A program made the translations under genes and the position numbers. The notes below the pieces were generated by a model. It did no database searches. It was given only the letters and a program-made list of their open reading frames with translations, and was not told the DNA's origin. Shown in pieces: positions 32,346 to 39,023 of a DNA stretch of 39,023 nucleotides. The stretch is taken from positions 1-39,023 of the forward strand of contig DATKXS010000204.1 in assembly GCA_035528895.1 (NCBI GenBank), given 5' to 3'. Numbering within the stretch: position 1 is the first letter of the stretch; each line of letters begins with the position of its first letter. Source of the DNA: UBA8522 sp035528895 (GTDB lineage: Bacteria; Acidobacteriota; Aminicenantia; Aminicenantales; UBA8522).

Positions 32346-33827
32346 TCACCCTCCTTTTTTGAAGAGTGTCCTCATTTTGAGCTTTGCATAGATGAAGGCC
32401 ATGATGGTGTATCGCTTGAGATCGCCCCAGGACCGGATGTTGGTCAGGACGCGCGGGATCTTGCGGGCGACGGAAATGCGGCCTCCGGAGAAGGACCAGC
32501 GGAACAGGAGCTCGCTGACCTGGGCCCAGGTGAGCTTGTCCAGGAAAAGGGGAACGTCGCCCTGGGCCGTGGGCAGGGTGATGATCTTGGAGGAATGTCT
32601 TTTTGTCCAGGTGAAATCAGCCGGCAGGAGGCCGATCTCCCGGGCCGTCCTCTCCAGCGGCGTGCCCGGGTAGACATGGAGGATGGCCACGCTGGCTTCG
32701 ACAACGTCCCTATATTGCTCGATGAGACGGATGGTCTCCTGAGCCTCATCCCAGGTCTCGGTGGGATGGCTGAAGATGAAGAAGGCGTTCGGGATGATCT
32801 CCAGCTCCCGGCACCAGGAGACGATGTTCTGGAAATCCTTGAGCTTGACCTTCTTGTTGACGATGGAGTTGCGCACCCGTTCGGAGCCGGCCTCGACGCC
32901 GAAGGACACATAGAAGAGCCCGGCCTCTTTCATCTTGGCCAGCAGGGGTTTGGTCATCAGGTCGATCCGGATCTCGCACTGCCAGAAGATCGGGAGCTGC
33001 CGATCCAGGATGAGGTTCGACATCTCTTCCATCCGCCTGTGGCTCAGGTTGAAGGTGTCGTCGTAGAAGTGAACGACCCGGACGCCGTAGCGTTCGATGT
33101 GCGACTCGATCTCCCGGACGACGTTCTGGGGGCTCCGCGTCCGCACCGCCCGGCCCCAGTTGATCGGTGTCGCGCAGAAGTTGCAGTTGAAAGGGCAGCC
33201 GCGGCTGGTCATGATGTTGACGGCGGGCAGAGGCCCCCGGCCCGGGACTTCGACCAGGAAGTTGTATTTCTCGAAGGGGATGAGATGGAAGGCCGGGAAG
33301 GGGAGTCCGTCGAGGTTGAAGATGGGTGAGCGGGGAGGGTTGGTGACGACCCGGCCGCTCGACCGGTAGGAGATCCCGGAAACGTGGCTGATGCCGTTGA
33401 CCCCTTGCTTCCTTTCCAGCGCCCGGCAGAGGTCGAGGGTCGTCTCTTCGCCCTCGCCGCGGACGACGACGTCGAGTTCGGGAATATGGACGAGCGCATC
33501 CTCGGCCGCCATCGAGGCGTGCGGCCCGCCCATAACCGTCAGAGCCTGAGGGTGGGCTTTCTTGGCCCGCCTCACCAGGTCGAAGCTCTGGAAACGGTTC
33601 TCGGTGGTCGAGGTCACGCCGACGATGTCGGGCCGTCCGTCACGGATCTTCCTTTCGATCTCGCGCCAGCCCAACTTCAGGATGTCGGCCGGGACGATCT
33701 CGACCCCGATGCGCTCTCTCTCCAGGACGGCTCCGATGGAGAGAACGCCCAGCGGAGGCATGGACGAGCCTTTGGACCAGCGCTCGGCGAAATAGCCTCC
33801 CGGAGGAACGAAAAGCTGGACTTTCAT
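32346..33827 (-). CDS. B12-binding-domain radical SAM protein
   Basis: 493 residues. The N-terminal cobalamin-binding-like domain (about 1-140) includes PPLGVLSIGAVLERERIGVE, DIVGVTSTTENRF and VVVRGEGEETTLDL. Radical SAM core at 200-400 has the [4Fe-4S] motif Cys211-x3-Cys215-x2-Cys218 (SRGCPFNCNFCATP), then FYDDTFNLSHRRMEEM and FGVEAGSERVRNSIVNKK. A DUF4070-like end follows (VYPGTPLERTARE). Members methylate or rearrange unactivated carbons, for example in hopanoid, antibiotic or tRNA work; the reaction here cannot be named. It begins 4 nt past the smc stop codon. Confidence 0.93.
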   Translation of the reverse strand: MKVQLFVPPGGYFAERWSKGSSMPPLGVLSIGAVLERERIGVEIVPADILKLGWREIERKIRDGRPDIVGVTSTTENRFQSFDLVRRAKKAHPQALTVMGGPHASMAAEDALVHIPELDVVVRGEGEETTLDLCRALERKQGVNGISHVSGISYRSSGRVVTNPPRSPIFNLDGLPFPAFHLIPFEKYNFLVEVPGRGPLPAVNIMTSRGCPFNCNFCATPINWGRAVRTRSPQNVVREIESHIERYGVRVVHFYDDTFNLSHRRMEEMSNLILDRQLPIFWQCEIRIDLMTKPLLAKMKEAGLFYVSFGVEAGSERVRNSIVNKKVKLKDFQNIVSWCRELEIIPNAFFIFSHPTETWDEAQETIRLIEQYRDVVEASVAILHVYPGTPLERTAREIGLLPADFTWTKRHSSKIITLPTAQGDVPLFLDKLTWAQVSELLFRWSFSGGRISVARKIPRVLTNIRSWGDLKRYTIMAFIYAKLKMRTLFKKGG

Positions 33828-33831
33828 CCGT

Positions 33832-36800
33832 CTATTGGATTAGTACCCGTTGCTTCTCCAGTTTGACCGAATAGAGCTTGGTGATGTTGGGCTCGGCCAT
33901 CGTCGTCCCGTAGATGTAATCGGCCACCTCCATGGTCTTGTAGTTATGGGTGATGATGATGAACTGGGTGTCCTTCTTGATCTCCTTCATCAGGTCGAGG
34001 AAGCGGGCCAGGTTGACGTCGTCCAGGGCGGCGTCCACTTCGTCCAGGATGCAGAACGGTGTCGGCCGGTAGCGGAACAGGGCGAACAAGAAGGCCAGGC
34101 TGGTCAGGCTCTTCTCCCCGCCCGAAAGCAAAGCGACGTTCTGGACCTTCTTTCCCGGAGGCTGGGCGATGATCTCGACGCCGCTCTCCCGGGGGTTGCT
34201 CTCATCCTGGAGCCTGACCTCGGCTGTCCCGCCCTTGAAAAGCACCGTGAAGACTTCCTCAAAGTTCTTATTGACCTCCTCGAGGGCGGCGAGGAAACGC
34301 GTCTCGCTCTCCTCGTCGATCTTGCGGATCGCCTCCTGGGTGGTGTCGATGGACTGGCGGAGGTCGTCCCTCTGCTGGACCAGGAAGTCGTAGCGCTCCT
34401 TGTGACCGATGTATTCCTCCTCGGCCATCAGGTTGACGGTCTTGATCCTCTGCAGGTTCTCTTCGGCCTCGGCCAGCTGCTCTTCGATCTCGGCGTCGGT
34501 CAGCTCGATCTCCGGCTTCTCGTCCTTGACCTCATGGAGGGTTTTTTTGAGCTCCTGCCAGCAGGTCTCCTCCAGGTTGACCATGTCCCGGTCGATCTCG
34601 GCCTTGGCGATCTCCCACCTGACCCGCTCCTCTTTTTTCCGCTCCAGCTCCTCCCGCAATTCGGCGAGCCTCTTGTCCAGCGCCTCGGCTTCGGTCTGTT
34701 TCTGGAGGAGGTCTGCTTCCTTCCGGGTCAGCTCGGTTCTCTTGGTCGTCTTCTCCTCGTCGAGGTCCCGGTTCCGGGTCTCGAGGGAGGTGGCCGCCTT
34801 CAGGGCTGCGGCTTCCTCTTCGCGGGATTGCCCGGCTTCCTCGCGGAACGACAGGATCTTCTTCCTTGTGGACTCTTCCCGTTCGGTGAGTTCCTTCATC
34901 TGGGCGGCGATGTGGCCGAGTCTTTCCTCGAGCAGAGCCGTATCGGCGCGGAGCCCGATGGATCGCTTTTCCTCCTCGACATTCCTGCCCCGGCTGGCTG
35001 CAAAGTCTCTCTCTTCGGCTTCGATCCGGGCTTCGAGCGACAGCTCTTCTTCCGTCAGGCGGCCGATTTCCTGGAGAAGCGACTCCCGCTTCAGGCCCAG
35101 GTTCTGCTTGTCCCGACGCAGGAGGTCCAGTTCTTTTTCCAGGAGCGCCACGGTGTCGGCGATCCTTTCCCGTTCCGCGTCATTGGTGATTTTTTTCTTC
35201 TCCAGCTCGTGGGTTTTCTTCCCCAGCTCCTCCAGGAGGACGGTCGCGGCGGCGATATCCTTTTGGAGTTGCCCGATCTCCTGCCCGTTTTTCTCGAACC
35301 CGGCGGCTAAGGGCATGAGCTCGTCGTCTCGACGGGAAAGGCGGTCTTCGAGCTTCCGGACCTCCTGTTCTAGGGCAAAGATGCCCTCCTCCCGGCGGCC
35401 GACCCGGAGGAGTCCGGAAGAAAGAAGCAGATCTCCTTGGGGCGTAACGAAATTCAACGCGGGGTGTCGCAGCCAAAGCTCGATGCCCGACCGGATATCT
35501 CTGACGATGACTGCTTCCCTGAGCTGTCCCAGGAGGCCCTGGGCCTTCGGGCTGGGGCGGAGCCGGGACTTGAGATAGCCCAGCACACTGGGATCGTCGG
35601 GCGCCGGTGGGGGGGATGTCCACTCCTTTTGGGGAGAGACGAGGAGAAAATGCCCCTGGAGCGTTCTCTCCGCGGCCCGCCGCAGATAATCCAGGGCGGG
35701 GACGACGGAGAGGCCGGCTTCTTCCTTCCACAGGGCGTCGATGAGCGCTGCGTCGGCGACGTCGGCTTCGATGAGATCGGCCAGCCGGCCGAGGGTTTCC
35801 GGGATGGGCTCTTCGGATGCCGGCCCGCTCAGATTTTCCTCCATTTTTTTCAGGGCCTGGAGCCGGTAGCGGTCTTCATCCCGGGCCTTCCCGGCTTCTT
35901 CGAGCCGGTCCTCCAGGCGCTCGTGGGCTGTTCTCTTCTCTTCCAGGGAATTCCTTAGCTCCCCGGTCAGCCTCTCTCTTTCCGAGGCATCCCTCCGGGC
36001 CATCTCCAGGTCGTTTTCGGTGAGCCCGAGGGATTCTTCCCTGGCCTGGAGGGGGGCTTTTTCCTCGACCAGCTGGTCGCTCCATTTCGTTTCCTGACGG
36101 GCCAGGAGCTCAATTTCCTTCTCCGCCTTGAGGTTCTCGTTCCGGAATTCGGTCAGCTCGAGGAGTCGCTGGAGCTGCTGGGATTTCAGGCTCTCGATGC
36201 TTTTCTCCAGGAGGGAGAAGCTCTCCCGGACCGACCGGCCGTCGTCGGCTGCCCGGGTCATCTCCGCTTGCTTCTGTTGCAGTGTCTGCTCAAGCTCAAG
36301 GCGGGCATTCTCTCGCTGGGCGATCTCGGACTCGAGAAAGGAGAGTTCCTGATCCAGCTCTTGAGCCGCCTGGGCGGCTTTCTTTTCTTTTTCCTGGAGA
36401 AGCTCGATCCTCCTGGCCTCCCTTTCCTTTTCCGCCTCGGTCCGGTTCGATTGGGACTCGAGATGGTAGAGGGCTTCCTGACCCTCCTTGATGGCCTTTT
36501 CGAGCTCCCAGACCTCCCGGCGCCGGTCAGCCAGGTCTTTCTCCGCGCTCTTGATCCGGAAGGCCAGGTCTTTCTCCTGAGCCAGGGTGTCGCCGTGCAG
36601 GCGGAACGCTTCCCGGTGCCGCTGTTCGAGCTGGACGAGCTTGCGCCGGTAGTTGAGTCCGGTCAGCTCCCTGACCTTCTCCCGGAGCTTCCGGTAGCGG
36701 ACAGCGGCTTGCGCCTGCCGTTGCAGGGAGTTCTTCGACCGGCCGACCTCGCTGATGATATCCTCCAGCCGGATGAGGTTCTGCTCGCTCGAGGCCAGCT

Positions 36801-37317
36801 TGCTCTGGGCCTCCTTTTTCTTGTCCTTGTAGAACGCCGTCCCGGCCGCCTCCTCGAGGAGAGACCTTTTTTCGGCCGGCTTCGTCGTCAGGATCGTCCC
36901 GACGCTTCCCTGTTCGATGACAAAATATTCCTTCTCCGCAACGGCCTGCTTCCAGAGTGCGTCCTGGATGTCCTTGAGGCGCGCGGCCTTGCCGTTGAGC
37001 CGGTACTCGCTTTCGCCGGAGCGGAAGGCGCGGTGGTTGATGGCGATCTCCTCTTCCAGGTGCTCGAGCGCCATGGTGACGTCGGCCATGCCGAGCGGGG
37101 GCTTTTTGGCGTTGCCGTTGAAGATGATATCTTCAGTCTTTTCCCCCCGCAATCCCTTCTGGCGCTGGCCGCCCAGGACCCAGAGGATGGCGTCGACGAT
37201 GTTGCTTTTGCCCGTGCCGTTCGGTCCGACGATGGCCGTGATCCCGGTGTGAAAGACGATCTTGGTCCGGTCGGGGAAGGACTTGAATCCTTGCAGTTCC
37301 AACTTTTTGATAATCAT
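33832..37317 (-). CDS. smc: Chromosome segregation protein SMC
   Basis: 1161 residues from ATG 37317. The reading frame continues upstream to 37500, but the first 61 codons come from the TIR element and the promoter region; the true start gives MIIKKLELQGFKSFPDRTKI. Walker A GPNGTGKS (31-38) and QKGLRGEKTEDIIFNG are in the N-head. Long coiled coils enclose a hinge at about 500-650 (IPETLGRLADLIEADVADAA; NFVTPQGDLLLSSGLL). The C-head has the signature LSGGEKSLTSLAFLF (near 1063) and Walker B FCILDEVDAALDD. SMC organises and separates the chromosome. It heads the radical SAM-symporter row. Confidence 0.96.
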   Translation of the reverse strand: MIIKKLELQGFKSFPDRTKIVFHTGITAIVGPNGTGKSNIVDAILWVLGGQRQKGLRGEKTEDIIFNGNAKKPPLGMADVTMALEHLEEEIAINHRAFRSGESEYRLNGKAARLKDIQDALWKQAVAEKEYFVIEQGSVGTILTTKPAEKRSLLEEAAGTAFYKDKKKEAQSKLASSEQNLIRLEDIISEVGRSKNSLQRQAQAAVRYRKLREKVRELTGLNYRRKLVQLEQRHREAFRLHGDTLAQEKDLAFRIKSAEKDLADRRREVWELEKAIKEGQEALYHLESQSNRTEAEKEREARRIELLQEKEKKAAQAAQELDQELSFLESEIAQRENARLELEQTLQQKQAEMTRAADDGRSVRESFSLLEKSIESLKSQQLQRLLELTEFRNENLKAEKEIELLARQETKWSDQLVEEKAPLQAREESLGLTENDLEMARRDASERERLTGELRNSLEEKRTAHERLEDRLEEAGKARDEDRYRLQALKKMEENLSGPASEEPIPETLGRLADLIEADVADAALIDALWKEEAGLSVVPALDYLRRAAERTLQGHFLLVSPQKEWTSPPPAPDDPSVLGYLKSRLRPSPKAQGLLGQLREAVIVRDIRSGIELWLRHPALNFVTPQGDLLLSSGLLRVGRREEGIFALEQEVRKLEDRLSRRDDELMPLAAGFEKNGQEIGQLQKDIAAATVLLEELGKKTHELEKKKITNDAERERIADTVALLEKELDLLRRDKQNLGLKRESLLQEIGRLTEEELSLEARIEAEERDFAASRGRNVEEEKRSIGLRADTALLEERLGHIAAQMKELTEREESTRKKILSFREEAGQSREEEAAALKAATSLETRNRDLDEEKTTKRTELTRKEADLLQKQTEAEALDKRLAELREELERKKEERVRWEIAKAEIDRDMVNLEETCWQELKKTLHEVKDEKPEIELTDAEIEEQLAEAEENLQRIKTVNLMAEEEYIGHKERYDFLVQQRDDLRQSIDTTQEAIRKIDEESETRFLAALEEVNKNFEEVFTVLFKGGTAEVRLQDESNPRESGVEIIAQPPGKKVQNVALLSGGEKSLTSLAFLFALFRYRPTPFCILDEVDAALDDVNLARFLDLMKEIKKDTQFIIITHNYKTMEVADYIYGTTMAEPNITKLYSVKLEKQRVLIQ

Positions 37318-37348
37318 CTGATTGATACCGGGCTTGAACCAGTGGCCT

Positions 37349-37377
37349 ATTGTATTCGATTTGGCCTGATTTTTAAA
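37349..37377 (-). promoter_or_regulatory. Candidate promoter of smc
   Basis: Minus-strand TTTAAA (37377-37372), 17 nt, TACAAT (37354-37349). The predicted start is near 37342, 25 nt before ATG 37317. It abuts the edge of TIR copy 2 (37383), suggesting that the element inserted just behind the promoter. Confidence 0.4.
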
Positions 37378-37382
37378 GTGGA

Positions 37383-37529
37383 GGCTCGGGGCAGTGGCAT
37401 CGAAACCGCGCCCGTTTTCTCCCAGCGCGGAAAACGGGCTCGATTCGTCGTTCGCTCTTCTCTCCCTTCGGTCGAGAAACCGTGCCCGCTCACTCCTCAT
37501 ACGGGTTTCTCACGCCACTGCCCCTCGCC
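37383..37529 (+). mobile_element. TIR element, copy 2 (147 bp)
   Basis: It matches 15789-15935 at all but 8 of 147 positions, same orientation, no gaps. In the terminal arms GGTAGTGGC/GCCACTACC of copy 1 has become GGCAGTGGC/GCCACTGCC here: both arms changed together. The outermost part of the right arm has diverged (TC for GA). The two inner hairpins are intact. It lies between the divergent smc and 37660 genes and adds a false N-terminal extension to the smc reading frame. Confidence 0.8.
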
Positions 37530-37579
37530 TAGGTCAAAGAAAATACAGAAGCCCTCGCCTCTGTCGCAGCAGGTGGTTT

Positions 37580-37598
37580 GTCAGCCCGTTCGGTTCCC
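37580..37598 (-). repeat. 19-bp sequence shared, inverted, with 16110-16128
   Basis: GTCAGCCCGTTCGGTTCCC occurs here and, as its reverse complement, at 16110-16128, in both cases about 50-175 bp to the right of a TIR element copy. The rest of the stretch 37530-37650 holds nothing else I can name. Confidence 0.55.
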
Positions 37599-37642
37599 CA
37601 GTTTGGTCACCATAATCCCTCCCCATAAGTTGTTGGTTGATG

Positions 37643-37651
37643 TGCTAGAAT
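37643..37651 (+). promoter_or_regulatory. Extended -10 promoter of the 37660 gene
   Basis: TGC followed by TAGAAT (37646-37651), an extended -10 with no clear -35. ATG 37660 is 9 nt after the hexamer, so the message may start at or next to the start codon; upstream GAGAG is at best a poor ribosome site. Confidence 0.35.
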
Positions 37652-37659
37652 ATAGAGAG

Positions 37660-38184
37660 ATGCAGCGATTCAAATTTCGCGCGGCCGGGAAGAAGGTCTT
37701 GGTCTTATTGGCCTTCGCCCCCTGGCTTCTCCTTGGGGTGTCTTGGGTGATGTCGGTTTATGCCTATCCCAGGCTGCCGGAGGAAGTGGCGCTCTGGAAA
37801 AGTCTTTGGAGCACAGACATCGTGAGGGGAGCGAGATCACCCCTCTTTTTTGTCTATCCTATCGCTCAAACGCTGTTTTTGCTGGTGTTTATGGTCCTGG
37901 CCAAGGGCGCCTTTTTCCGAGCTCCCGGGCCGGATTTGCGGGACGGCTCTTCGTGGATTGAGAGAGACAAACGGCTGCTGGACTTGAAGAAAGAGGTCGT
38001 CTCTCTGGGGCTGATTTTTCTCAACCTCGTTTTCATCCATCTCCAGACGAGTTTGATCCTGGTCACGCATGGATTGGCCAAGGGGATCAACCGTTATTAT
38101 TTCGCCATGCTCCTGGTGGTACTCCTTATGTTGATTCCCTATTATCGGATCCGCCGCCGGATGCTGGATTCTGGCTCCTGCTGA
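37660..38184 (+). CDS. Four-helix membrane protein of unknown function (DUF1648-like)
   Basis: 174 residues; helices about 12-31, 64-84, 111-133 and 140-158 (VLVLLAFAPWLLLGVSWVMS, FFVYPIAQTLFLLVFMVLA, VSLGLIFLNLVFIHLQTSLI, YYFAMLLVVLLMLIPYYRI). The loop after helix 1 (YPRLPEEVALWKSLW) is placed like the extracytoplasmic LP-x-H loop of DUF1648 proteins, though the His is absent. The frame is open far upstream, antisense to smc; ATG 37660 is the start that yields a normal N-terminal helix. It is isolated, with tRNA-Thr downstream. Confidence 0.65.
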   Translation: MQRFKFRAAGKKVLVLLAFAPWLLLGVSWVMSVYAYPRLPEEVALWKSLWSTDIVRGARSPLFFVYPIAQTLFLLVFMVLAKGAFFRAPGPDLRDGSSWIERDKRLLDLKKEVVSLGLIFLNLVFIHLQTSLILVTHGLAKGINRYYFAMLLVVLLMLIPYYRIRRRMLDSGSC

Positions 38185-38220
38185 CAGAACTATTTCTCCC
38201 GCCGGGTTCGGGCCGGCGGC

Positions 38221-38249
38221 TTGACACCTGCAGGTAAATCCACTATTTT
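38221..38249 (+). promoter_or_regulatory. Promoter of tRNA-Thr
   Basis: A consensus TTGACA (38221-38226), exactly 17 nt, TATTTT (38244-38249). Transcription should start near 38256, about 23 nt before the tRNA. Confidence 0.6.
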
Positions 38250-38278
38250 CTATCCGTTCAATGCCATCCGGCGACCGG

Positions 38279-38351
38279 GCCAGCGTAGCTCAGTCGGTAG
38301 AGCAGCTGATTCGTAATCAGCGGGTCGGAGGTTCGAGTCCTCTCGCTGGCT
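38279..38351 (+). tRNA. tRNA-Thr(CGT)
   Basis: GCCAGCG acceptor pairs with CGCTGGC; D arm GCTC/GAGC; anticodon arm GCTGA-TTCGTAA-TCAGC with anticodon CGT; T arm GGAGG-TTCGAGT-CCTCT. 73 nt, discriminator T, CCA not encoded. Confidence 0.96.
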
Positions 38352-38435
38352 TTCCCTATTCCCTGATTTTTAACACTTTTCCTGGTTCTTGTTTTTAGCC
38401 TGAGTTAGCTAAACCGAGCCATTTTTAGCGATTTT

Positions 38436-38459
38436 GTCCACACCGTGTCCACACGGTGA
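38436..38459. repeat. TGTCCACAC direct repeat and CACCGTGT/ACACGGTG palindrome (possible att/recombinase site)
   Basis: TGTCCACAC at 38436-38444 and again at 38447-38455 (11-bp period); an overlapping perfect 8-bp palindrome at 38442-38459 with a CC centre. It lies 85 bp downstream of tRNA-Thr, where GC drops and small unknown ORFs start. This suits an integrase arm or core site, but no integrase gene is in the window. Confidence 0.4.
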
Positions 38460-38477
38460 ATGTTAAGGAGGTTTATT

Positions 38478-38688
38478 GTGATACGTCGAGAGAGAATTGT
38501 AAGCACAAGGTCCCCTTCGATAGTGAGGTGCCTTAACTGTGGCCGCATTTTGAAAACCGAGTTCATCGTGATTTCAAATGATGAAGGTTTTCATAAGTGC
38601 CCCCTGTGGGTACGCCAACTATCTTGAGCTGATTGGTGATTACTTATGGAAACAGCGGATAGTAAAAGCTAGGGCAAAATCATCTTGA
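38478..38688 (+). pseudogene. Small zinc-ribbon-like protein broken by a frameshift
   Basis: GTG 38478 follows AAGGAGG with 6-7 nt spacing. The frame runs to TGA at 38625-38627 (49 residues). Cys18-x2-Cys21 (RCLNCGRIL) is followed by Lys-Cys41. Right after it, at the run of five C (38600-38604), the other frame reads CGYANYLELIGDYLWKQR and stays open to TGA 38686-38688. Losing one C (or gaining two) would join the two as KCPCGYANYLEL or CPPCGY and give a 69-70-residue zinc ribbon. It is a frameshift in nature or a homopolymer sequencing error. Function unknown. Confidence 0.55.
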
Positions 38689-38876
38689 CGTAAAATTCAG
38701 CCTTCGGCCATTTGGTGCCATATCCAATTTGGTGCGGTGTTAAACCGAGACAGGCCGTTTTGGCGTTTTTGGGCACACGGTTGGCCCACGGGGAGTCTTG
38801 CTCTTGGGAGCGCTGGCAGTGAAAGACAGAATTGGATAAAGGCTAAAACTTTCGAATATTAGTGGAGGAGTGTCAA

Positions 38877-39023
38877 ATGGATACGAGGAGGTTGATGGTC
38901 CACACGGTTGTCGGTGGATTGACAACCGATTATTTCGGCTTCTTTTGCGAAAAGTGCCAGACAAGAATTGACCCGTTGGAATTTCTTGGTTTAGTTCGGC
39001 ACACCCCTATGTTTAGGGGCATA
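38877..39023 (+). CDS. Small Cys-pair protein, cut off by the window edge
   Basis: ATG 38877 follows GGAGG (38864-38868, 8-nt spacing). The 49 codons to the window end read MDTRRLMVHTVVGG, TTDYFGFFCEKCQTRIDP, EFLGLVRHTPMFRG. FCEKCQ is a Cys-x2-Cys knuckle like that in zinc ribbons; a second pair may lie beyond the edge. It is the second small metal-knuckle ORF in the segment after tRNA-Thr. The spacer 38689-38876 between them shows only a repeated ATTTGGTGC (38710, 38727). Confidence 0.55.
   Translation, partial: MDTRRLMVHTVVGGLTTDYFGFFCEKCQTRIDPLEFLGLVRHTPMFRGI

Noticed and set aside
33850..35310. 486-residue frame antisense to smc
   Set aside because: Leu/Glu-rich shadow of the coiled coil; no domain or ribosome site.
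36268..37659. Upstream extension of the 37660 frame (638-residue reading frame in total)
   Set aside because: It is antisense to smc and reflects the codon pattern of a GC-rich gene. The real start gives a normal membrane protein at 37660.
1..39023. CRISPR array, toxin-antitoxin pair or restriction system
   Set aside because: No regular direct repeats with spacers and no recognisable defence proteins are seen in the window.

Overview
The window is a high-GC stretch of bacterial chromosome, mostly housekeeping genes, in which mobile or structured repeats occupy several gaps. It encodes a diderm-type envelope: several Sec signal peptides, a barrel-like outer-membrane protein, a periplasmic Deg/HtrA protease and a class A PBP. 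The mix of a zinc-ribbon Ser/Thr kinase fused to TPRs, a FecR/DUF6600 protein, a DUF5703 glycosidase-like lipoprotein and an nrdR-hsp20-lon-thiL cluster suggests an uncultured lineage near Acidobacteriota/Aminicenantota. That placement is inference from gene content, not from a marker-gene tree.

Layout. 1-7.2 kb: a cut-off exported protein, a TPR lipo/exported protein, a CDF metal transporter with three C-terminal dimerisation modules, an overlapping pair of envelope proteins on the minus strand, a tandem redoxin, and an exported unknown. 7.3-14.6 kb: a DUF2784 membrane protein, a convergent spacer with an 11-bp iteron, a two-gene minus operon (hexokinase and a small membrane protein), a DUF5703 lipoprotein, and a soluble Ser/Thr kinase-TPR protein. 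14.6-16.2 kb: a TPR remnant, a 4-TM protein, tRNA-Gln(CTG), and a 600-bp gene-free spacer packed with palindromes, including a 151-bp element with 20-bp terminal inverted repeats. 16.2-21.5 kb: a plus-strand operon of a flippase-like membrane protein, nrdR, hsp20, lon and thiL, with ATGA overlaps at two junctions. 21.5-23.9 kb: degQ-like protease and dapF on the minus strand, with dapF starting at TTG directly after the protease stop codon. 24.0-25.4 kb: thymidylate kinase, whose 3' end runs into a RAYT-type transposase unit bounded by inverted REP-like palindromes. 25.4-29.6 kb: PBP1A and a FecR/DUF6600 protein, convergent with no spacer. 29.7-37.3 kb: a minus-strand series smc, B12-type radical SAM, sodium:solute symporter and HDAC-family deacetylase. 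37.4-39.0 kb: the second copy of the TIR element, a small membrane protein, tRNA-Thr(CGT) with a strong promoter, and then lower-GC DNA holding small cysteine-pair ORFs (one frameshifted), which looks like the left edge of an integrated element.

The most unusual signals are: (1) two about 95% identical 147-bp palindromic elements 21.6 kb apart, in the same orientation, both in divergent spacers, with a matched base change in both arms; (2) a RAYT unit whose HUH motif reads His-Leu-Tyr and whose insertion apparently supplies the last codons of tmk; (3) a recurring near-leaderless promoter layout (at least five genes with a sigma70-like -10 only 8-14 nt before the start codon); and (4) the post-tRNA-Thr segment. 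I see no CRISPR array, rRNA or recognised riboswitch, and no complete undescribed defence or biosynthetic system.
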